Source: Anaerolineae bacterium
GTDB lineage: Bacteria > Chloroflexota > Anaerolineae > SpSt-600
Assembly: GCA_025062375.1 (NCBI GenBank)
Contig: JANXAG010000009.1
Location: 1 to 48,245, forward strand
Reading direction: 5' to 3'
DNA: 48,245 nt
This document shows, one piece after another, positions 25,576-31,943 of this stretch. The notes below the pieces were generated by a model. The model did no database searches. It was not told the origin of the DNA and worked only from the letters and a program-made list of their open reading frames with translations. The position numbers and the translations under genes are program-made. Each line of letters opens with the position of its first letter. The stretch's first letter is position 1.

Positions 25576-26289
25576 TTAATGCTTACCCCGTTTCTTAGCT
25601 TCCCAGATTTCCATCGCTCGCCTGGGTCCATAGAACCACTTGGCATGGTGTTCAGCAGCGTAATCTGCTGAGGTTACCCCAAAGCGCATGCTTACCAAAG
25701 CACCCCACATCAAAGGATGTGCTACTGCCAGATAAAGGTGAACCATCAACATGCTCACGGATAAAATCATTGCCAGGTCATGAAGCACCACTGCCAACTG
25801 GAAGATGCTGGGAGAAACAAACCCTTTCCCAAACCACATCGTCAAACCGGTTACCCCAAATATTGCCCATGTTATCATTGTCACCAGCCCGAAGAGTTTC
25901 TCGCCGGCGTTGAATCGGCCCTGAGGGGGCATGGCCTCATGCCTGCCGAAAAGATAATAAGGTATAGCTCCCTTCAGCCAGCCTATGTCCTCTTTTTCTG
26001 GTAAGAAGTCCCGGACAAGCATTATGAAGCGGCGGGGCTGCAAGATAGCATAGACAATGGGCACGAGGCCAAAAAAGACCGCCGCAATTCTGTGGACGAG
26101 GCGAATAAATATGCCTGCTTCTCCCTGAGCCAGTGGCTGGAGGAAGGGAAAATACATGATCATCCCGGTAATGGCCAGGGGTACAAAGGCTGCGGTGTGA
26201 ACCCAGTGGACTATTCTCTCCATAAGGGTGTATTTGGGAATCCACTGAATGGTGATAATATCGGGCTTACCTTTGATTTGAACGCTCAT
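25576..26289 (-). CDS. Hydrogenase cytochrome b subunit (FdnI/formate dehydrogenase-gamma type)
   Basis: 237 residues, four to five membrane helices with conserved histidines for heme b: RIVHWVHTAAFV, RLVHRIAAVFFG, VVLHDLAMILSV and MVHLYLAVAHPLMWG. The sequence style matches cytochrome b556 of formate dehydrogenase-N more than HyaC. It would take electrons from the FeS protein and pass them to quinone. Its ATG overlaps the stop of the FeS gene by 3 nt. Confidence 0.9.
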   Translation of the reverse strand: MSVQIKGKPDIITIQWIPKYTLMERIVHWVHTAAFVPLAITGMIMYFPFLQPLAQGEAGIFIRLVHRIAAVFFGLVPIVYAILQPRRFIMLVRDFLPEKEDIGWLKGAIPYYLFGRHEAMPPQGRFNAGEKLFGLVTMITWAIFGVTGLTMWFGKGFVSPSIFQLAVVLHDLAMILSVSMLMVHLYLAVAHPLMWGALVSMRFGVTSADYAAEHHAKWFYGPRRAMEIWEAKKRGKH

Positions 26290-27176
26290 TTCACTTCCTC
26301 CATTCGGATATAACGGCGGGCAATGAGGAAAACGACCACTATCCCCAAAATGGCGGCTCCAAAGGCTACTTCTCCCAGGGGCTGGATCAGCTTCTGCCAG
26401 ATGGAGGCAAGCTCCGGTGTGCGTGGAACAGAGGGCAATCCATATTGTTCTGGTTCATCCAGCAGAATGCTAAGCCGGTGCAGCCCACCTGCCTCTTTTT
26501 CCCCGTAGAGGCGGGCATTTATCCCCTGAGCCTGTAACTCGGCCACCCGTGCCCGAGCTTTTTCCAGCAATTCTACCCGTTTGCCCCAGTTCAGGGCGCC
26601 CACCGGGCAAATTTCCGCACAGGATGGCCCACCAATGCCCCTCCAGATACGGTCCTGACAGAAAGTGCATTTGGCGGATTTTGCTCTTCCGGTGAATACA
26701 TTTACAACCTGAAGATGCGGAACACCATAGGGGCAGAACTGAGTGCAGTAGCCACAACCGTTGCACTTATCCCGATCTAAGGAAACAAATCCCAGCGGGT
26801 CATGTGAGAGCGCACTTGTTGGGCAAACGATTACGCATGCGGCGTTAGTGCAATGCATGCACTGATAATTGAAAAAGTGCCACCCTTTTTCTGTCCGCTT
26901 TAATTTGATGATATTCCAGGTGATAGCTGAAAGGCCCAAAGGGGACTCATAAATCCTCATGGGGTCTGTGCTTTCTGGGGGGAGCTTGTTCCACCGTTTG
27001 CAGGCCATTTGGCAAGCCCGGCAGCCGACGCATTTCAATGGATCAAAGAGAATTGCTAAGCGCTCGGGAGAGACCGCTGAAGTTGATACCGTCTCGGAGC
27101 GTGGATTTGTTAGCAAGGCACCCAGACCCAGAGCTGAGAGGCCCAAGAATTCCCGACGGGTCATGGTTCCGCTCAT
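26286..27176 (-). CDS. Tat-exported four-cluster ferredoxin protein with C-terminal anchor (HybA/FdnH-like)
   Basis: 296 residues. Twin-arginine signal TRREFLGLSALGLGALL at the N-terminus. Cys groups CVGCRACQMACK, CMHCTNAACVIVCP, CNGCGYCTQFCP and CTFC...CAEICP bind four [4Fe-4S] clusters, as in FdnH and HybA. A membrane helix lies near residues 265-287 (GAAILGIVVVFLIARRYI). It passes electrons from the small subunit to the cytochrome b. The start overlaps the end of the protease gene (ATGA). Confidence 0.93.
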   Translation of the reverse strand: MSGTMTRREFLGLSALGLGALLTNPRSETVSTSAVSPERLAILFDPLKCVGCRACQMACKRWNKLPPESTDPMRIYESPLGLSAITWNIIKLKRTEKGWHFFNYQCMHCTNAACVIVCPTSALSHDPLGFVSLDRDKCNGCGYCTQFCPYGVPHLQVVNVFTGRAKSAKCTFCQDRIWRGIGGPSCAEICPVGALNWGKRVELLEKARARVAELQAQGINARLYGEKEAGGLHRLSILLDEPEQYGLPSVPRTPELASIWQKLIQPLGEVAFGAAILGIVVVFLIARRYIRMEEVK

Positions 27177-27658
27177 TTTTCACCTCCCTCAGCGGGTTGA
27201 ATTCCCCAGCGTTCTAACTCGGCCAAAATGTTCCGGATCACCGTTTCCATCTGAGCGGCGACGATCGGGGTGAGTTCCAGCCCTACTTCCAGGGAAGCGG
27301 GCTGAACTCCCCAGAGGACCAGTTCGGAAGGATAGCGATCCAGGAAACGAGCCGTTGCCAGGAGGTCGCTCAATCCCATCTGGTGTGAAGAGTACTTCAG
27401 GCTTAGAACAGCTGGAATTTCTTCTCCTTCCAAACGAACCACTGTGCCCGGGGGAGCTCCTATCTGAACAGCATCCACGATAAGTAATCGGTCCGCTTTT
27501 TCCACGTAAGGTAAAAGGTCCAACGCCAGCGTTCCGCCATCCAGGATTTCCACCTCCTGCGGGAACTGATACCGTTCCCGCAAGAGGTGGACTACGTGAA
27601 CCCCGAACCCGTCGTCGCTCAGGAGGAGGTTACCTAAACCTAAGACCAGAGTCTTCAT
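27173..27658 (-). CDS. Hydrogenase maturation protease (HyaD/HybD family)
   Basis: 161 residues. GLGNLLLSDDGFGVHVV contains the first metal-binding acid; LLIVDAVQ and SSHQMGLSDLL provide the other two ligands (Asp and His). This protease senses nickel in the large subunit and cuts after the His of the L2 motif, removing the 20-residue tail seen in the neighbouring gene. The ATG overlaps the large-subunit stop codon. Confidence 0.95.
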   Translation of the reverse strand: MKTLVLGLGNLLLSDDGFGVHVVHLLRERYQFPQEVEILDGGTLALDLLPYVEKADRLLIVDAVQIGAPPGTVVRLEGEEIPAVLSLKYSSHQMGLSDLLATARFLDRYPSELVLWGVQPASLEVGLELTPIVAAQMETVIRNILAELERWGIQPAEGGEK

Positions 27659-29373
27659 GGACAGGCCCAGTCATTCAGGCGGATCCGGGTTACCTCCCGG
27701 CCCTGGGCATCCGTCACGTGGACGGCGCAGGCCATGCACGGGTCAAAGGAATGGATGGTGCGCAGAATCTCTATGGGCCGCTCCGGGTCAACTACGGGGG
27801 TTCCCACCAGTGAGGCTTCATAAGCCCCAGGCTGCCCTTGGGCGTCTCGTGGGGATGCGTTCCAGGTAGAAGGCACGACTGCCTGGTAATTGGCTATCTT
27901 GCCGTTTACGATGCGCACCCAGTGGCCCAGGGATCCGCGCGGCGCCTCGTGAGGCCCCCACCCCTGCGCTTCCTTAGGCCAGGTGGCAGGATCCCACTTT
28001 TCCCCGTTGTGGATCTGAAGGTCACCCCGGCTGATGTTATCGGCGAGTTCGTCAACCCACGCATTTAATTGCTCAGCGATAACTAGAGTTTCAATGCCGC
28101 GCGCCGCTGTCCGGCCCAGGGTGGAGAAGAGAGCCTCAGGCCCTACCCCCAGTTGCGTAAGGACACTGTCCACCAGTTCCTTTACGCGCTTGTGGCCAGA
28201 GGCGTAAGCGATCAGCATTCGGGCCAGCGGGCCAACTTCCATAGCTTTTCCATCATACCGTGGGGCCTTGAGCCAGGAGTATTTGCCGTCGGTGTTGAGG
28301 TATTCGTAAGGCGGCTTGGGACCAGTGTAGTTGGGGATGGTCTCCCCCTCCCAGGGATGTTTGGCGACAGTGTCCCCTTCGGTGTACTGATACCAGGAGT
28401 GCGTCACATATTCGGCGACCTTCTGCTGGTCCAGCGGGTAGACCCTGCTCAGATCCCGGTTGAGGATAACGCCTGAAGGGAGGAAGAAGTTCCCTGCTCT
28501 GTCGGGATACTCGCCGTAGGACAGGAAGTTGCCCAACCCTTCACCGAGTTTCGTCCATTCGTCCTTGTAGAAAGAAGCGATAGCCAGGAGGTCGGGGATA
28601 TAGACCTGCTGGACGAAGGTGAGGGCTTTGGTGAAGAGTTTCTTCAGAAAAGCCAATTTATCGGCATTCAGTGCAGTTTCGCTGTCGGGGTCCACCGGGA
28701 TTGCCATGCCGCCCACCAGGTAAGTTTGCGGATGGGGGTTCTTTCCTCCCAGTATAGCATGGGCCCGGATAACGTCCCGCTGCCAGTCCAGTGCTTCCAG
28801 GTAATGGGCCACAGCCATCAGGTTGGCTTCGGGCGGCAGACGGTAAGCGGGGTGGCCCCAGTAACCGTTGGCGAAGAGACCCAGCTGGCCGCTTCGCACA
28901 AAAGCATCCAGCTTTTCTTTGATTGTTCGGAAATAGTCGGGGCTGGAGTTGGGCCAATCAGAAATGGACTGTGCCAGCTGGGCTGTCTTGTCTGGATCAG
29001 CTTTGAGGGCGCTGGTAATATCCACCCAATCCAGGGCATGGAGATGGTAAAAGTGAATGACGTGGTCCTGAACATACTGAATTCCAGCGATCAGGTTCCG
29101 GATAATGCGGGCGTTATCCGGAATCCATATTCCAAGGGCATTTTCTACGCTTCGCACGGAAGCGAGGGCGTGCACCGTCGTTCAGACCCCTCATATCCGT
29201 TGAGCCATCAGCCAGGCTTCGCGTGGGTCACGGCCTTTCATAATGATTTCCAGTCCCCGGAACATTGTGCCGGAAGCCCATGCTTCGGTGACGCGGCCGT
29301 CTTCCACGCGAGCCTCAATGCGCAGGTGGCCTTCAATACGGGTGATAGGATCAATCACTATTTTCTGAGCCAT
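27655..29373 (-). CDS. [NiFe] hydrogenase large subunit with two in-frame UGA codons (candidate selenocysteines) in the L1 nickel-binding motif
   Basis: Read as one gene of 572 residues from ATG 29373. The L0 motif DPITRIEGHLRIE is near residue 8. The L1 motif reads Q-R-I-UGA-G-V-UGA-T-T-V-H, with UGA codons 61 (29193-29191) and 64 (29184-29182). Both fall on the Ni-binding Cys of the family motif RICGVCxxxH, and the flanking sequence is fully conserved with no frameshift. The L2 motif DPCMACAVH (Cys546, Cys549, His552) has normal Cys codons and is followed by a 20-residue tail for the protease. A conventional caller would split it into 29191-29373 and 27655-29175. Selenocysteine is the best reading; a decayed gene is unlikely because only those two codons differ. 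The enzyme should oxidise periplasmic H2. Its start overlaps the small-subunit gene by 23 nt. Confidence 0.88.
29148..29164 (-). promoter_or_regulatory. Candidate bacterial SECIS-like hairpin in the hydrogenase large-subunit mRNA
   Basis: On the - strand, CGCTTC, loop CGTGC, GAAGCG: a perfect 6-bp stem with a 5-nt loop whose second base is G. It begins 17 nt after UGA codon 64 and 26 nt after UGA codon 61. Bacterial SECIS hairpins usually have a short apical loop with a G at its start, at about this distance from UGA. One element could serve both codons. Not tested by folding software. Confidence 0.5.
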
Positions 29374-30466
29374 GGGACTCCTCCTCTTTCTTCTTTGTCA
29401 GCTGGTAGAGTGCAACAGTTCCGGCCACGCCGGCCGCTACTCCCACGGCAGCACCAATAGCTCCTGCCGCAGTTGGGGATATTTCTACGACAGGCTTTAC
29501 TTCAGGATAGGCTGTCGGTGGCGTCAGGACGTGGATAGGAACGGGCTCGTAGGCAGGCATCTCCCAGAAGTTAGGAGCAGCACAGGCAATACAGCCGTGG
29601 CCTGCGCCCACCGGCCAGCTGGTTCCTTCATTCCACCGGATGGAAGGACAGTTCTGGAAAGCTACAGGCCCTTTGCAGCCCATCTTGTAGAGGCACCAGC
29701 CGTTGCGGTGGCCCTCATCGCCCCAAGCTTCTACAAATTCTCCAGCATCAAAGTGGCCGCGTCGCTCGCAGTTATCGTGGATGCGGCGGCCATAGGCGAA
29801 GAGAGGCCGTCCCAAATCGTCCAAAGCAGGCAGTTCTTTGAAGGTCAAATAGTGAACTATTGTAGCCGTCAGGTTATCCGCGTTCATAGGGCACCCCGGC
29901 AAGTTGACGATGGGCACTCCGGAAATGATGTCTTTTACACCCTTAGCTCCGGTGGGATTAGGAGGTGTCGCTGGCCAGCCGCCGTAGAAAGCGCAGGCTC
30001 CTACGGTGATGATAGCTGCTGTGTTTGCTGCTGCTTCTTTTAGAATTTCCAGCGCTGATCGCCCGGCAATGCAGCAGTATACCCCGTCATCTTTGACTGG
30101 GATGGAGCCTTCCACGACCGTAATGTATCCGCCTTCCCGAATAGTATCGTGGAGGGACTTTTCAGCGGCGTGGCCTGAGGGAGCCATGACCGTTTCATGG
30201 TAGTTCAGGGAGATAATATCCAGCACCAGTTCAGCGACGGTGGGTCGGTTAGCGCGCAGGAGGGACTCAGTGCAGCCCGCACAATCTTGAAATTCCAGCC
30301 AGATAACAGATGGTCGGCGGGCACTTTCTAATGCCTGGGCAATCTTAGGGGCCTGGTCTGCCGGGAGAGCTAATATTCCAGCCATAACCGTGCAGAACTT
30401 CATAAATTCGCGGCGAGTAATGCCCCGAGCAGCCAGTTCATCGGCGATGTTAACTCTGGAACTCAT
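29351..30466 (-). CDS. [NiFe] hydrogenase small subunit, Tat-exported and membrane-anchored
   Basis: 371 residues. Tat motif ITRREFMKFCTVMAG near residue 17. The proximal cluster begins at EFQDCAGCTESLL (Cys62, Cys65) with VGACAFYGG and LPGCPMNADN; the distal His/Cys set is HDNCERRGHF and GWCLYKMGCKGP; the medial [3Fe-4S] set is SWPVGAGHGCIACAAPNFW. A glycine-alanine helix near residues 335-358 followed by KKKEEE anchors it in the membrane. This is a group 1, periplasm-facing uptake hydrogenase. First gene of the operon; GAGGAGGAG before the next ATG lies in its 3' end. Confidence 0.95.
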   Translation of the reverse strand: MSSRVNIADELAARGITRREFMKFCTVMAGILALPADQAPKIAQALESARRPSVIWLEFQDCAGCTESLLRANRPTVAELVLDIISLNYHETVMAPSGHAAEKSLHDTIREGGYITVVEGSIPVKDDGVYCCIAGRSALEILKEAAANTAAIITVGACAFYGGWPATPPNPTGAKGVKDIISGVPIVNLPGCPMNADNLTATIVHYLTFKELPALDDLGRPLFAYGRRIHDNCERRGHFDAGEFVEAWGDEGHRNGWCLYKMGCKGPVAFQNCPSIRWNEGTSWPVGAGHGCIACAAPNFWEMPAYEPVPIHVLTPPTAYPEVKPVVEISPTAAGAIGAAVGVAAGVAGTVALYQLTKKKEEESHGSENSD

Positions 30467-30503
30467 AGAAGCCCTCCTTTGTAAAAGTCGCTAAACTGCC
30501 ACT

Positions 30504-30532
30504 ATTATGCAATATAATTTCTGAATTGCCAA
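30504..30532 (-). promoter_or_regulatory. Proximal promoter of the hydrogenase operon
   Basis: On the - strand, TTGGCA (30532-30527), 17-nt spacer, CATAAT (30509-30504), 38 nt before the small-subunit ATG. An AAAGGAGG ribosome binding site precedes the ATG. Confidence 0.55.
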
Positions 30533-30544
30533 ATCAAAACCCGC

Positions 30545-30809
30545 CCATCCCACGCATCGGCAGGAGGAAAAGAGCAAAGGTTGAAATTCAGCGCGGGATC
30601 TTTAACTAATGCTGGGGGGTTTCTTATCCCTTTCCACGAAAGGGCCAGGGGGAAAATTTGGGTTCCCTCAGACGCACACATCAGGAGGATAGCCCAACTG
30701 AGTAAGGCTATTTCCTTTGTATTCACTCGCTCGGCTATACAACGATGTAGCTTTACCTTTAACGCGTGGGCCTCTGCCATTTTAGCCCCGTCTATGCCTC
30801 GCCCGGCTT
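30545..30809 (-). ncRNA. Candidate structured RNA or long 5' leader upstream of the hydrogenase operon (family unknown)
   Basis: It lies downstream of a near-consensus promoter. CCCACGCGTT (30770-30761) pairs over 10 bp with GATGCGTGGG (30558-30549), using two G-U pairs that would be A-C mismatches if the + strand were transcribed. Directly inside, AAAGGT (30760-30755) pairs with ACCTTT (30581-30576), leaving a 17-nt pyrimidine-rich bulge. Inner hairpins include ATAGCC/GGCTAT and CCTTTC-GTG-GAAAGG. A 6S-like closing-stem shape is possible, but I do not recognise a known family. It could be a separate small RNA or the leader of the hydrogenase mRNA. Confidence 0.4.
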
Positions 30810-30815
30810 GATAGC

Positions 30816-30844
30816 ATTATATCAAATATAACAAAAACCGTCAA
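30816..30844 (-). promoter_or_regulatory. Near-consensus promoter on the - strand
   Basis: TTGACG (30844-30839), 17-nt spacer, TATAAT (30821-30816). It fires toward the hydrogenase operon, about 345 nt before the small-subunit ATG. One mismatch from the sigma-70/A consensus makes it the strongest promoter in the window. Confidence 0.75.
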
Positions 30845-30980
30845 GTTATCCCCCAGGTCGGTGAACTCCCGCGTGTCTTGGTTGTCCATCCTCTGGAATT
30901 TGCTCCTGAATTTGGAAGTTTTGCGGAAACCAAGGGGTTGTGTTATCCTGTGTTACGATTTGCGGTTTGAGGGTGGAAGC

Positions 30981-31943
30981 GTGGGAAAAGGGTTTTTGAT
31001 TTTTGATGCCCACAATGACCTCCTCCACAGGGCTTTCGTGAGCTCCATCAATATCCTCAAAAGGAGCAACAAGGGCCATTCAGACATTCCGAGGCTTATG
31101 GAGGGGGGAGTGAGCGCTCAGGTTCTGGCCCTCTTCATTCCAACCGATGAGCTCTCTTCAGGGCCCCTGCGTTACACCCTTCACCTCATGGATATATTGT
31201 TCAAATCCATAGAAGAAAGCAACGGACAGGTTATTCTGGCCACTAAAGCGGCGGACATAAAGAGGGCGAAAGAGGAGGGGAAGCTCACCATTATCCTCTC
31301 CATGGAAGGAGCTGAAGGTCTGGAAGAGGATTTTTCCGTGTTAAAGATGCTATATCGTCTCGGGTTAAGGATGTTGGGGATTGCCTGGAGCCGCCGCAAC
31401 AAGGCTGCCGATGGAGTTACCGAGGAGGGACTTGATGAAGGGCTTACCCCCTACGGCGTGGAGCTGGTAAGAGAGCTAAACCGTCTGGGCATAGTCATCG
31501 ATGTGAGTCATCTTGCTCCCAAAGGGGTAGCCCAAGTCCTTAAATTGAGCAAGCACCCTGTGGTGGCATCGCACTCTAACGCTTATGCCCTCTGCCCTCA
31601 CCACCGCAACCTGACCGATGCTCAGATTAGGGCCATTGCTGAAAAAGGTGGGGTGATAGGAATAAATTTTGTGCCTCGTTTCCTTACCCCGAGGCCTGAA
31701 AAAGCCACCCTTGAAGACGTCTTGGACCACATTGAACATATCGTTAAAGTTGGGGGGGTAGACTGCGCAGGATTAGGTTCAGATTTTGATGGTTTCACCG
31801 ATCCTCCCCCCAAGGGGCTTGAGGATGCCACCTGTTTTCCCCGCATTGCCGATGGCCTTCTGAAAAGAGGTTACAGTGAAGACCAGGTGGAAAAAATCAT
31901 GGGGGGCAATTTCCTCAGGGTTTTCGAGGAGGTGGTGGGATAA
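30981..31943 (+). CDS. Membrane dipeptidase-like zinc peptidase (family M19)
   Basis: 320 residues from GTG 30981, with GAGGGTGG 4 nt upstream; a longer frame from 30861 adds sequence with no family likeness. Zinc ligands are placed in IFDAHNDLLHR (H, D), LSMEGAEGL (E), VIDVSHLAPKG (H), VASHSNAYALCPHHRN (H) and GLGSDFDGF (D). M19 enzymes cleave dipeptides, often with D-residues. No signal peptide is seen, so it is probably cytoplasmic. Its 3' end overlaps the converging PBP gene by 29 nt. Confidence 0.92.
   Translation: MGKGFLIFDAHNDLLHRAFVSSINILKRSNKGHSDIPRLMEGGVSAQVLALFIPTDELSSGPLRYTLHLMDILFKSIEESNGQVILATKAADIKRAKEEGKLTIILSMEGAEGLEEDFSVLKMLYRLGLRMLGIAWSRRNKAADGVTEEGLDEGLTPYGVELVRELNRLGIVIDVSHLAPKGVAQVLKLSKHPVVASHSNAYALCPHHRNLTDAQIRAIAEKGGVIGINFVPRFLTPRPEKATLEDVLDHIEHIVKVGGVDCAGLGSDFDGFTDPPPKGLEDATCFPRIADGLLKRGYSEDQVEKIMGGNFLRVFEEVVG

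Noticed and set aside
27655-29373. Hydrogenase large subunit as a pseudogene or as two separate genes
   Set aside because: Both interruptions are UGA, both fall on catalytic Cys positions, there is no frameshift, and all other family motifs and partner genes are intact. Random decay would not choose these two codons.
27655-29373. Genome-wide reassignment of UGA to a standard amino acid
   Set aside because: UGA ends many normal genes here at expected lengths (rpsC, hdrA, coaX, hydrogenase partners), so it is a stop in general.
30505-30780. A 91-residue - strand open frame in the gap before the hydrogenase operon
   Set aside because: No recognisable domain and a poor ribosome binding site; it covers the paired segments of the possible RNA, which explain the stretch at least as well.
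30581-30811. A 76-residue + strand open frame in the same gap
   Set aside because: No ribosome binding site, no family likeness, antisense to the promoter-driven strand.
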